The translations under genes were made by a program, and so were the position numbers. DNA of 12,284 bases from the NCBI GenBank assembly GCA_007135435.1, contig SLIW01000255.1, positions 1 through 12,284 of the forward strand, read 5' to 3'. Shown here piece after piece: positions 1-7,310 of this stretch (within the stretch, counting starts at the first letter, position 1; the number at the start of each line of letters is the position of its first letter). The stretch comes from Natronomonas sp. (lineage in GTDB: Archaea; Halobacteriota; Halobacteria; Halobacteriales; Haloarculaceae). The notes beneath the pieces were generated by a model, which did not search any database, had not been told where the DNA came from, and saw nothing but the letters and a program-made list of their open reading frames with translations.

Positions 1-173
1 TCCCTGCTCGTCCCACAGCGGAGCAGCGGCGTTTATCGTGCAGACCGTTAGCGTACCTGCAGGACAGTGCCTCTCCTGATCCGACCACAGTATCGGTGAA
101 TCATGCCAGTAAACGCTACCGTCATGGAGTTTGCGCAGACCACTCTGGGGCGCGCCCAGCGAACCCGACGAAG

Positions 174-197
174 AAAAAGGTCGGGGGGAGGCTTTTT
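174..197. terminator. Possible bidirectional T-tract hairpin terminator
   Basis: AAAAAG at 174-179 pairs perfectly with CTTTTT at 192-197 around a 12-nt G-rich loop. A T-run therefore appears at the 3' side when read on either strand. Archaeal polymerases terminate at T-runs, so this could end transcription of an unseen gene to the left. No gene in the window clearly needs it, and the stem is A/T-only apart from one pair, so the call is tentative. Confidence 0.3.
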
Positions 198-234
198 GTC
201 ACATGCCGACCAACGGACGCACGTCGAGCAGTCG

Positions 235-257
235 CGTGCCGCACGAGGGGCGGCACG
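235..257. other. Perfect 8-bp hairpin upstream of the rpoH promoter
   Basis: CGTGCCGC (235-242) and GCGGCACG (250-257) are exact reverse complements separated by a 7-nt loop. It lies about 18 nt upstream of the palindromic promoter. It has no following T-run, so it is not an obvious terminator. It could be a protein-binding site or chance in GC-rich DNA. Confidence 0.35.
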
Positions 258-274
258 GGTAGCCCTGGCCGTCC

Positions 275-294
275 GATTTGACAACTGTTAAATC
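275..294 (+). promoter_or_regulatory. Putative rpoH operon promoter (TATA box within a near-palindrome)
   Basis: The TATA-like stretch TTAAAT (288-293) is the best A/T-rich promoter element before rpoH. An archaeal start site about 25 nt downstream would fall near 316-320 and give a leader of roughly 40 nt. The TATA element is the right half of a near-palindrome, GATTTGACAACTGTTAAATC, in which 8 of 10 base pairs are complementary. A regulator bound here would cover the TATA/BRE region, so repression is a plausible inference. No transcript start is known to me. Confidence 0.5.
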
Positions 295-356
295 CCTCGG
301 GCTGATACGCGTCTGTAGTATCTCGTGCCAACTTCTCCATCCGGCCAGCCCAAGAC

Positions 357-584
357 ATGGTAGACGTAAGCCAACACACCCTGGTTCCGGAGCACACGGT
401 CCTCGACGAGGAGACGGTCGAGGACGTGCTCGCGGAGTACGACGTCGAACGCACAGACCTGCCGAAGATAACCCGCCGCGACCCCGCCTTGCCCGACGGG
501 GCGGAGGTGGGCGACGTGGTGAAGATCGTCCGGGACTCGCGGACGACCGATCGGGCGATCGTGTACAGACTGGTGGTAGAATGA
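357..584 (+). CDS. rpoH: DNA-directed RNA polymerase subunit H (Rpo5)
   Basis: A 75-residue protein matching archaeal RpoH, the equivalent of the C-terminal domain of eukaryotic RPB5. It sits in the lower jaw of the polymerase near downstream DNA. Recognisable family pieces are LVPEH near residue 9, LPKI near residue 35, the GDVVKI segment (about 52-57) and the C-terminal YRLVV. Full length for the family. The ATG at 357 has no good Shine-Dalgarno sequence, as is common for the first gene of a haloarchaeal transcript. It is the first gene of the rpo operon. Its stop overlaps an ATG at 581 (ATGA) that opens a 12-codon frame leading into rpoB''. Confidence 0.96.
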   Translation: MVDVSQHTLVPEHTVLDEETVEDVLAEYDVERTDLPKITRRDPALPDGAEVGDVVKIVRDSRTTDRAIVYRLVVE

Positions 585-619
585 CGCGGGTGGTTAACAT
601 GTCCCCGGTGGGAGCATGA
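581..619 (+). other. 12-codon bridging mini-ORF between rpoH and rpoB''
   Basis: Its ATG (581-583) overlaps the rpoH stop (582-584) and its TGA (617-619) overlaps the rpoB'' ATG (616-618), both as ATGA. It would encode [12 protein letters not shown]. It is far too short to assign a protein function. Its likely significance, if any, is to carry terminating ribosomes across the 31-nt spacer to rpoB''. Chance is possible because ATG followed by A is a common start context. Confidence 0.25.
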
Positions 620-2181
620 ACCGGCAGACGCGTCGCGCCATCTCCCGGGAGTACTTCTCGCGCGACCGCCTCGCCGAGCACCACTTCCGGTCGTTCAACA
701 ACTTCCTCGAGCGGGGGATGCAGGAGGTCGTCGACGAGAAGGAGAGCATCGACACCGACATCGGCGACAAGGAGGGCCAGGAGCCGGTCCGCGTCGACCT
801 CGGGAACGTCCGTATCGTGACCCCCCGCGTCCGCGAGGCCGACGGCTCCGAGGAGCTCCTGTACCCCCAGGAGGCGCGGCTCCGCAACATCACCTACTCG
901 GCGCCGGTGTTCATGGAGATGACCATCGTCCGCGGCGGCGAGGAGGAGGAAGAACACATCGTCGACCAGTCGGAGACGAAGGTCGGCCGGATGCCGATCA
1001 TGGTCGGTTCCAACAAGTGCAACATCGCGGACTTCACCCGCGACGAGCTCATCGAGATCGGCGAGGACCCCGCCGACCCCGGCGGCTACTTCATCGTCAA
1101 CGGCTCCGAGCGGGTCCTGATGACGAGCGAGGACCTGGCACCGAACAAGATCCTCGCCGAGTACGACACGAAATACGGCGACGAGATCCAGATCGCGAAG
1201 ACGTTCTCGCAGCGCCGGGGCTACCGGGCGCTGGTGCTCTGCGAGCGGAACCGCAGCGGCATCCTCGAGGTGTCGTTCCCCTCGGTGTCGGGCTCGATCA
1301 ACTTCGTGACGCTCGTCCGGGCGCTCGGGCTGGAGTCCGACGAGGAGATCGTCCACCGGGTCTCCGACGACCCCGAGATCGTGAAGTTCATGCTCGAGAA
1401 CCTGGAGGCAGCGGAGGTCCAGACGACCAACGAGGCGATCGAGAACCTGGGCCAGCGCGTCGCCGCCGGCCAGGGGAAGAACTACCAGCTCAAGCGCGCC
1501 AACTACGTCATCGACCGGTACCTGCTCCCGCACCTCCACGAGGAGGGCGTCCCGGACGAGGAGGTCAGGATGAACAAGGCGGTCTACCTCTGTCGGATGG
1601 CGGAGGCGTGCTTCGAACTCGCGCTGGGCCGCCGGGAGTCCGACGACAAGGACCACTACGCCAACAAGCGCCTGAAGGTCTCGGGCGACCTGATGAAGGA
1701 CCTCTTCCGGACCGCCCTGAACAAGCTCTCGCGCGACGTGAAGTACCAGCTCGAGCGGGCCAACATGCGCAACCGGCAGCTGTCGGTGAACACGGTGGTC
1801 CGCTCGGACGTGCTGACCGAGCGCCTTGAGCACCCCATCGCGACGGGCAACTGGGTGGGCGGCCGCTCCGGCGTGAGCCAGCTCGTCGACCGGACCGACT
1901 ACATGGGCGTGCTGAGCCACCTGCGCCGGCTGCGCTCGCCACTGTCCCGCTCGCAGCCGCACTTCGAGGCGCGGGACCTCCACGCGACCCAGTGGGGCCG
2001 GATCTGTCCCTCGGAGACGCCCGAGGGGCCGAACTGTGGGCTGGTGAAGAACTTCGCCCAGGCGATGGAGCTCTCCCAGAACGTCGAGGACGAACGCGGG
2101 CTGAAGCGCGAGCTCGCCACCATGGGCGTCGAGGGCATCCCGGGGATCGAGACGGTGGAGACCCGCACGGCGGACGACTGA
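616..2181 (+). CDS. rpoB2: DNA-directed RNA polymerase subunit B'' (N-terminal half of Rpo2)
   Basis: A 521-residue protein equivalent to the N-terminal half of RPB2/bacterial beta (protrusion, lobe and fork domains). It pairs with B' to form the second-largest polymerase subunit. Diagnostic segments are EYFSRDRLAEHHFRSFNNFL near residues 12-31, GYFIVNGSERVL (157-168), HYANKRL (347-353) and the very conserved RICPSETPEGPNCGLVKN (462-479) of the fork region. Length is normal for haloarchaeal B''. The start is supported by GGTG/GGAG-type pairing bases 2-8 nt upstream and by the family N-terminus. The gene ends cleanly; the following 280 nt before B' hold in-phase 24-nt repeats. The B split is normal in haloarchaea and is not a frameshift. 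Confidence 0.97.
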   Translation: MNRQTRRAISREYFSRDRLAEHHFRSFNNFLERGMQEVVDEKESIDTDIGDKEGQEPVRVDLGNVRIVTPRVREADGSEELLYPQEARLRNITYSAPVFMEMTIVRGGEEEEEHIVDQSETKVGRMPIMVGSNKCNIADFTRDELIEIGEDPADPGGYFIVNGSERVLMTSEDLAPNKILAEYDTKYGDEIQIAKTFSQRRGYRALVLCERNRSGILEVSFPSVSGSINFVTLVRALGLESDEEIVHRVSDDPEIVKFMLENLEAAEVQTTNEAIENLGQRVAAGQGKNYQLKRANYVIDRYLLPHLHEEGVPDEEVRMNKAVYLCRMAEACFELALGRRESDDKDHYANKRLKVSGDLMKDLFRTALNKLSRDVKYQLERANMRNRQLSVNTVVRSDVLTERLEHPIATGNWVGGRSGVSQLVDRTDYMGVLSHLRRLRSPLSRSQPHFEARDLHATQWGRICPSETPEGPNCGLVKNFAQAMELSQNVEDERGLKRELATMGVEGIPGIETVETRTADD

Positions 2182-2183
2182 CC

Positions 2184-2465
2184 GTGATCCGCACGCACCA
2201 CCCACGCGAGACCGGGACGGGGAGCGGGGCGGAGACGGGCACGGGGAGCGAAGCGGAGGCTGGCACAGGGAGCGAAGCGGAGGCTGGCACAGGGAGCGGA
2301 GCGGAGCCGGGTTCGCCGAATGGAGCGGAGCCGGGTTCGCCGAGCGAGGTGGAGGCAGAACCGCCCCGACGTATCGCCGCGAGCCGGACGCGAACCACCA
2401 GGACCAGTGACCGACACACGATGACGACAGACCGACACCCGACCGACAGGGGGTACCGACGATGA
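2184..2465 (+). other. Bridging open frame with octapeptide repeats between rpoB'' and rpoB'
   Basis: A GTG two bases after the rpoB'' stop (2184-2186) opens a 93-codon frame whose TGA (2463-2465) overlaps the rpoB' ATG as ATGA. Its first part is six acidic octapeptide repeats of the type G-T-G-S-E-A-E-A; its second part is rich in Arg, Thr and Asp. It matches no protein I recognise. In GC-rich DNA, stop-free frames of this size are common, so coding is unproven. It might be an untranslated spacer, a translated bridge, or a disordered small protein. Confidence 0.2.
2214..2357 (+). repeat. Six tandem 24-nt units in the rpoB''-rpoB' spacer
   Basis: Units start at 2214, 2238, 2262, 2286, 2310 and 2334. 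The second and third (2238-2261 and 2262-2285) differ at one base, ACG to ACA, which is synonymous in the bridging frame. All share a core related to GAGCGAAGCGGAG; the last two have a changed first half beginning GGTTCGCCGA. The unit length is a multiple of three, so the bridging frame stays open. Haloarchaeal spacers often carry GAGCGAAGCG-type words, so this may be a local expansion of such a word. Confidence 0.9.
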
Positions 2466-4288
2466 GCAAGGGACGAGACGCCAAGGTGTACGTGAACGGG
2501 AGCCTCATCGGCACCCACGCGGAGCCGCACAAGCTCGCCGACGACATCCGTGAGGCGCGGCGCCGCGGCGAGATCGACGAGATGGTGAACGTCTCGGTGC
2601 GCGACCGCACCGACGAGGTCATCGTCAACGCCGACGCGGGCCGCGCCCGCCGGCCGCTGCTCGTCGTCGAGGGGGGCGAGCCGCTCCTCTCGGACGAGGA
2701 GCTGGAGGCCGTCCGGGACGGCGACCTCGCGTTCGAGGACCTGGTCGACCGCGGCTACGTCGAGTTCATCGACGCCGAGGAGGAAGAGGACATCCTCGTC
2801 GCGGTGGACGAGGAGGACCTGACCGACGACCACACCCACCTCGAGGTGGACCCCCAGCTGATGTTCGGCATCGGCGCGGGGATGATCCCGTACCCCGAGC
2901 ACAACGCGTCGCCGCGGATCACGATGGGCTCGGGGATGATCAAGCAGTCGCTGGGGCTGCCGGCGGCCAACTACCGGATCCGCCCGGACACCCGCCAGCA
3001 CCTCCTGCACTACCCGCAGCTGTCGATCGTCAAGACCCAGACCACCGAGCAGATCGGCTACGACGACCGGCCCGCGGCGCAGAACTTCGTCGTCGCGGTC
3101 ATGTCCTACGAGGGGTTCAACATCGAGGACGCGCTGGTGATGAACAAGGCGAGCGTCGAGCGGGCGCTCGCGCGGTCGCACTTCTTCCGGACATACGAGG
3201 GCGAGGAGCGCCGCTACCCCGGCGGCCAGGAGGACCGCTTCGAGATCCCCGACGACGACGTCCGGGGCGCCCGCGGCGAGGAGGCCTACACCCACCTCGA
3301 CGAGGACGGCCTGGTCAACCCGGAGACGACGGTCGGCGAGAACGACGTCCTGCTGGGGAAGACGTCGCCGCCGCGGTTCCTCGAGGAGCCCGACGACATG
3401 GGCGGGCTCTCCCCGCAGAAGCGCCGCGAGACCTCGGTGACGATGCGCTCGGGCGAGTCGGGCGTCGTCGACACCGTCACGCTGATGGAGGGCGAGGACG
3501 GCTCGAAGCTCTCGAAGGTGAAGGTCCGCGACGAGCGGGTGCCCGAGCTGGGCGACAAGTTCGCCTCGCGGCACGGCCAGAAGGGCGTCGTCGGCCACCT
3601 CGCGCCCCAGGAGGACATGCCGTTCACCGGCGACGGCGTCGTGCCGGACCTGGTCCTCAACCCCCACGCGCTCCCCTCGCGGATGACGGTCGGCCACATC
3701 CTCGAGATGCTCGGCGGCAAGGTCGGCGCGCTGGAGGGCCGGCGCGTCGACGGGACGCCGTTCCAGGGCGAGAGCGAGGACGAGCTCCGCGAGGCGCTCG
3801 TCGACCGGGGCTTCCAGTCGAACGGCAAGGAGGTCATGTACTCCGGGGTCACCGGCGAGAAGATCGAGGCGGAGATCTTCGTCGGCGTCATCTTCTACCA
3901 GAAGCTCTACCACATGGTCTCGAACAAGCTGCACGCCCGCTCGCGCGGGCCGGTGCAGGTGCTCACCCGCCAGCCGACCGAGGGCCGCGCCCGCGAGGGC
4001 GGCCTCCGGATCGGCGAGATGGAGCGCGACGTCTTCATCGGCCACGGCGCGGCCATGACGCTGAAGGAACGGCTTCTCGACGAGTCCGACCGCGAGTGGA
4101 TCCACGTCTGCGGGCAGTGCGGGATGAGCGCGGTCGAGAACGTCGAGCAGCGCCGGGTCTACTGCCCCAACTGCGACGAGGAGACCGACGTCCACGAGGT
4201 GGAGATGAGCTACGCGTTCAAGCTCCTCCTGGACGAGATGAAGGCGCTCGGGATCGCCCCGCGGATCCGACTGGAGGACGCCGTCTGA
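2462..4288 (+). CDS. rpoB1: DNA-directed RNA polymerase subunit B' (C-terminal half of Rpo2)
   Basis: A 608-residue protein equivalent to the C-terminal half of RPB2, including the hybrid-binding domain, wall, anchor and clamp. Motifs seen are [14 protein letters not shown] (218-231), [12 protein letters not shown] (364-375), the [17 protein letters not shown] segment (399-415), and a C-terminal zinc site formed by C550, C553, C568 and C571. Length is typical for haloarchaea. An AGGGGGT stretch just upstream of the ATG at 2462 can serve as ribosome binding site. Its TGA overlaps an ATG at 4288 (TGATG) opening a 24-codon frame toward rpoA'. B' and B'' assemble into one functional subunit with A' and A''. 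Confidence 0.97.
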   Translation: MSKGRDAKVYVNGSLIGTHAEPHKLADDIREARRRGEIDEMVNVSVRDRTDEVIVNADAGRARRPLLVVEGGEPLLSDEELEAVRDGDLAFEDLVDRGYVEFIDAEEEEDILVAVDEEDLTDDHTHLEVDPQLMFGIGAGMIPYPEHNASPRITMGSGMIKQSLGLPAANYRIRPDTRQHLLHYPQLSIVKTQTTEQIGYDDRPAAQNFVVAVMSYEGFNIEDALVMNKASVERALARSHFFRTYEGEERRYPGGQEDRFEIPDDDVRGARGEEAYTHLDEDGLVNPETTVGENDVLLGKTSPPRFLEEPDDMGGLSPQKRRETSVTMRSGESGVVDTVTLMEGEDGSKLSKVKVRDERVPELGDKFASRHGQKGVVGHLAPQEDMPFTGDGVVPDLVLNPHALPSRMTVGHILEMLGGKVGALEGRRVDGTPFQGESEDELREALVDRGFQSNGKEVMYSGVTGEKIEAEIFVGVIFYQKLYHMVSNKLHARSRGPVQVLTRQPTEGRAREGGLRIGEMERDVFIGHGAAMTLKERLLDESDREWIHVCGQCGMSAVENVEQRRVYCPNCDEETDVHEVEMSYAFKLLLDEMKALGIAPRIRLEDAV

Positions 4289-4326
4289 TGGCGGGAGACC
4301 GAGAGCGAACGAACGGACGGATCGAC

Positions 4327-4361
4327 GACCCGATCCGATGGATGGAGGACCCGATCAGATG
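4327..4361 (+). repeat. 21-nt-spaced duplication around the rpoA' start
   Basis: GACCCGATCCGATG (4327-4340) recurs as GACCCGATCAGATG (4348-4361), 21 nt apart with one mismatch. Because 21 is divisible by three, the duplication places two ATG codons (4338 and 4359) in the rpoA' frame. The downstream copy is preceded by GGAGG and looks like the real start. Confidence 0.8.
4344..4348 (+). promoter_or_regulatory. Ribosome binding site that decides the rpoA' start
   Basis: GGAGG at 4344-4348 stands 10 nt before the ATG at 4359. The alternative in-frame ATG at 4338 has no comparable upstream motif, and starting there would add seven residues (MDGGPDQ) not expected from the family N-terminus. Confidence 0.5.
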
Positions 4362-7310
4362 AACGGACACGCACCCAAGGAGATCGGGTCGATCAGCTTC
4401 GGGCTGATGGACCCCGAGGAGTACCGCGACATGTCGGCCACGAAGGTCATCACGGCCGACACCTACGACGACGACGGCTTCCCCATCGACATGGGGCTGA
4501 TGGACCCCCGCCTGGGGGTCATCGACCCCGGCCTGGAGTGCAAGACCTGCGGGAAGCACTCGGGGTCGTGCAACGGCCACTTCGGCCACATCGAGCTCGC
4601 GGCGCCGGTCATCCACGTCGGCTTCGCGAAGCTGATCCGCCGGCTGCTCCGCGGCACCTGCCGCTCGTGCTCGCGGCTCTGTCTCACCGAGGAGGAGCAG
4701 GACGAGTTCCGCTCGCGCCTCGAACGCACCCGACAGCTGGGCGAGGACCTCAACGACGTCACGAAGGCGGCCATCCGGCTGGCGCGGAAGAAGGACCGCT
4801 GTCCCCACTGCGGCGAGAAGCAGTACGACATCAACCACGAGAAGCCCACCACCTACTACGAGGTCCAGCAGGTGCTCGCCGCCGACTACCCCGAGCTCAT
4901 CGCCGCCGCGATGGAGGGCCGCGCCCTCCCCGGCGAGGAGGACGAGGAGGTCGACCGCGAGCCGGTCGCGCCCCAGGACCTCTCGGAGGAGACCGGCATC
5001 GCGCTCGACCGGATCAACTCGATCCTCTCGGGCGACTTCCGGCCGAAGCGCGAGGACCGGGAGGCCCTCGAGAAGGCGCTGTCGGTGGACCTCACCGAGG
5101 AGGACATGAACAAGCTGATGCCGTCGGACATCCGCGACTGGTTCGAGGACATCCCCGACGGGGACATCCGGACGCTCGGCATCGACGCCGAGCGGTCGCG
5201 GCCGGAGTGGATGATCCTGACCGTGCTGCCGGTGCCGCCGGTGACGGCGCGGCCGTCGATCACCCTCGACAACGGCCAGCGCAGCGAGGACGACCTCACC
5301 CACAAGCTCGTCGACATCATCCGCATCAACCAGCGGTTCATGGAGAACCGCGAGGCGGGCGCCCCGCAGCTCATCATCGAGGACCTCTGGGAGCTGCTGC
5401 AGTACCACGTCACGACGTTCATGGACAACGAGATCTCGGGGACGCCGCCGGCGCGCCACCGCTCCGGCCGGCCGCTGAAGACCCTCAGCCAGCGGCTCAA
5501 GGGCAAGGAGGGCCGCTTCCGCGGGTCGCTGTCCGGCAAGCGGGTGAACTTCTCGGCGCGGACGGTCATCTCGCCGGACCCGACGCTGTCGCTCAACGAG
5601 GTCGGCGTCCCCGAGCGGGTGGCGACCGAGATGACCCAGACGATGAACGTCAACGAGCGGAACCGCTCGGAGGCCCGCCAGTACGTCGCGAACGGCCCCA
5701 CCTCCCACCCGGGCGCCAACTACGTCAAGCGGCCGGACGGCCGCCGGTTGAAGGTGACCGAGAAGAACTGCGAGGAGCTGGCCGAGAAGATCGAGCCCGG
5801 CTGGGAGGTCGCCCGCCACCTCATCGACGGCGACATCGTGATCTTCAACCGGCAGCCGTCGCTGCACCGGATGTCCATCATGGCCCACGAGGTCGTGGTG
5901 ATGCCGTACAAGACCTTCCGGCTGAACACCGTCGTCTGTCCGCCGTACAACGCCGACTTCGACGGCGACGAGATGAACATGCACGCGCTGCAGAACGAGG
6001 AGGCCCGCGCGGAGGCCCGGGTGCTGATGCGCGTCCAGGAGCAGATCCTGAGCCCGCGGTTCGGCGAGAACATCATCGGCGCCATCCAGGACCACATCTC
6101 GGGGACCTACCTCCTGACCCACGAGAACCCGCGGTTCAACGAGACGCAGGCGCTGGACCTCCTGCGGGCGACCAGCATCGACGAGCTCCCCGAGGCCGAC
6201 GGCGTCGACGACGACGGCTTCGAGTTCTGGACCGGCCGGACGATCTTCTCGGAGCTGCTCCCCGACGGGCTCAACCTCGAGTTCACCTCCTCGGCGGGCG
6301 ACACGGTCGTCATCGAGGACGGCGTCCTCGTCTCCGGCACCGTCGACGAGAACGCCGTCGGCGCCTTCGGCGGCGAGGTCGTCGACACCATCTGCAAGGT
6401 CTACGGCAACACGCGCGCCCGCGTGTTCGTCAACGAGGTGGCGACGCTCGCGATGCGCGCCATCATGCACTTCGGCTTCTCGATCGGCATCGACGACGAG
6501 TCGATCGAGCGGGAGGCAGAAGAGCAGATCGCCGAGGCCATCGAGAACGCCTACGAGCGCGTCGAGCGGCTCATCGAGACCTACCACCGCGGCGACCTCG
6601 AGTCGCTGCCCGGCCGGACGGTCGACGAGACCCTGGAGATGAAGATCATGCAGACGCTCGGCAAGGCCCGCGACTCGGCGGGCGACATCGCCGACGCCCA
6701 CTTCACCGACGAGAACCCGGCGGTCGTCATGGCCCAGTCGGGCGCGCGGGGCTCGATGCTCAACCTCACGCAGATGGCCGGCTGCGTCGGCCAGCAGGCG
6801 GTCCGCGGCGAGCGGATCAACCGCGGCTACGAGGACCGCACGCTCAGCCACTTCCAGCGCAACGACCTCTCGGCGGACGCCCACGGCTTCGTGGAGAACT
6901 CCTACCGCAACGGCCTCACGCCGAAGGAGTTCTTCTTCCACGCGATGGGCGGCCGCGAGGGCCTCGTCGACACCGCCGTCCGGACCTCCAAGTCCGGCTA
7001 CCTGCAGCGGCGGCTCATCAACGCACTCTCGGAGCTCGAGACGCAGTACGACGGGACGGTCCGGGACACCTCGGACACGATCGTCCAGTTCGAGTTCGGC
7101 GAGGACGGCACCTCGCCGGTGCGCGTCTCCTCGTCCGAGGCGTTCGACATCGACGTCGACGCCATCGCCGACCGCGTCCTCGACGAGGAGTTCGACTCCG
7201 AGGCGGCCCGCCGGGAGTTCCTGGGCCTCCAGGAGCCCCGGACGAACCTCTCGGAGCACGGCGAGTCGTGGCGCTCGGCGGCCGCAGGGGAGGTGGGCTC
7301 GGATGACTGA
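4359..7310 (+). CDS. rpoA1: DNA-directed RNA polymerase subunit A' (N-terminal two thirds of Rpo1)
   Basis: A 983-residue protein equivalent to the N-terminal part of RPB1/bacterial beta'. It carries the catalytic magnesium motif [10 protein letters not shown] with D533, D535 and D537. The clamp zinc sites are visible: C61, C64, C71 and H74 near the N-terminus, and C101, C104, C148 and C151. [16 protein letters not shown] precedes the active site, and [18 protein letters not shown] lies in the funnel/bridge-helix part. The start at 4359 ([16 protein letters not shown]) fits the family better than the in-frame ATG at 4338. The end overlaps the rpoA'' start by 8 nt (ATGACTGA), so the two halves of the largest subunit are translationally coupled. 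Confidence 0.97.
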   Translation: MNGHAPKEIGSISFGLMDPEEYRDMSATKVITADTYDDDGFPIDMGLMDPRLGVIDPGLECKTCGKHSGSCNGHFGHIELAAPVIHVGFAKLIRRLLRGTCRSCSRLCLTEEEQDEFRSRLERTRQLGEDLNDVTKAAIRLARKKDRCPHCGEKQYDINHEKPTTYYEVQQVLAADYPELIAAAMEGRALPGEEDEEVDREPVAPQDLSEETGIALDRINSILSGDFRPKREDREALEKALSVDLTEEDMNKLMPSDIRDWFEDIPDGDIRTLGIDAERSRPEWMILTVLPVPPVTARPSITLDNGQRSEDDLTHKLVDIIRINQRFMENREAGAPQLIIEDLWELLQYHVTTFMDNEISGTPPARHRSGRPLKTLSQRLKGKEGRFRGSLSGKRVNFSARTVISPDPTLSLNEVGVPERVATEMTQTMNVNERNRSEARQYVANGPTSHPGANYVKRPDGRRLKVTEKNCEELAEKIEPGWEVARHLIDGDIVIFNRQPSLHRMSIMAHEVVVMPYKTFRLNTVVCPPYNADFDGDEMNMHALQNEEARAEARVLMRVQEQILSPRFGENIIGAIQDHISGTYLLTHENPRFNETQALDLLRATSIDELPEADGVDDDGFEFWTGRTIFSELLPDGLNLEFTSSAGDTVVIEDGVLVSGTVDENAVGAFGGEVVDTICKVYGNTRARVFVNEVATLAMRAIMHFGFSIGIDDESIEREAEEQIAEAIENAYERVERLIETYHRGDLESLPGRTVDETLEMKIMQTLGKARDSAGDIADAHFTDENPAVVMAQSGARGSMLNLTQMAGCVGQQAVRGERINRGYEDRTLSHFQRNDLSADAHGFVENSYRNGLTPKEFFFHAMGGREGLVDTAVRTSKSGYLQRRLINALSELETQYDGTVRDTSDTIVQFEFGEDGTSPVRVSSSEAFDIDVDAIADRVLDEEFDSEAARREFLGLQEPRTNLSEHGESWRSAAAGEVGSDD
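7289..7295 (+). promoter_or_regulatory. Strong Shine-Dalgarno site for rpoA''
   Basis: GGAGGTG lies inside the last codons of rpoA', 7 nt before the rpoA'' ATG at 7303. It is the best match to the archaeal 16S rRNA tail among the rpo genes here. It fixes the rpoA'' start and supports coupled translation of A' and A'' across their overlap. Confidence 0.75.

Larger units (their letters stand above)
1..356. other. Upstream region of the rpo operon, no gene seen
   Basis: I find no convincing coding region here. The short open frames on both strands lack recognisable protein content. I also see no tRNA: no GGTTC-type T-arm with a matching acceptor stem. What the region does hold is a T-tract hairpin (174-197), a perfect 8-bp hairpin (235-257) and the putative rpoH promoter (275-294). 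An isolated 7-bp inverted pair (GCGTTTA at 29-35, TAAACGC at 110-116) is too weak to interpret. The neighbouring gene to the left lies outside the window. Confidence 0.6.
4288..4362 (+). other. 24-codon bridging mini-ORF between rpoB' and rpoA'
   Basis: Its ATG (4288-4290) overlaps the rpoB' stop as TGATG and its TGA (4360-4362) overlaps the preferred rpoA' ATG as ATGA. A GGAGG at 4273-4277 lies 10 nt before its start, the same spacing as the GGAGG before rpoA'. The predicted peptide ends in two DPIR copies, DDPIRW and MEDPIR, produced by a 21-nt DNA duplication. No known function; translational coupling is the best guess. Confidence 0.25.

Noticed and set aside
2182..2461. B''/B' boundary considered as a frameshifted or disrupted single rpoB gene
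   Set aside because: Haloarchaea normally split this subunit here. Both halves have family-typical ends and lengths, so no disruption is needed.
199..2628. Very long open frame on the - strand opposite rpoH, rpoB'' and the spacer
   Set aside because: It mirrors the codon pattern of the real + strand genes, has low-complexity content and no recognisable domain. Long antisense frames are expected in DNA with G/C third positions.
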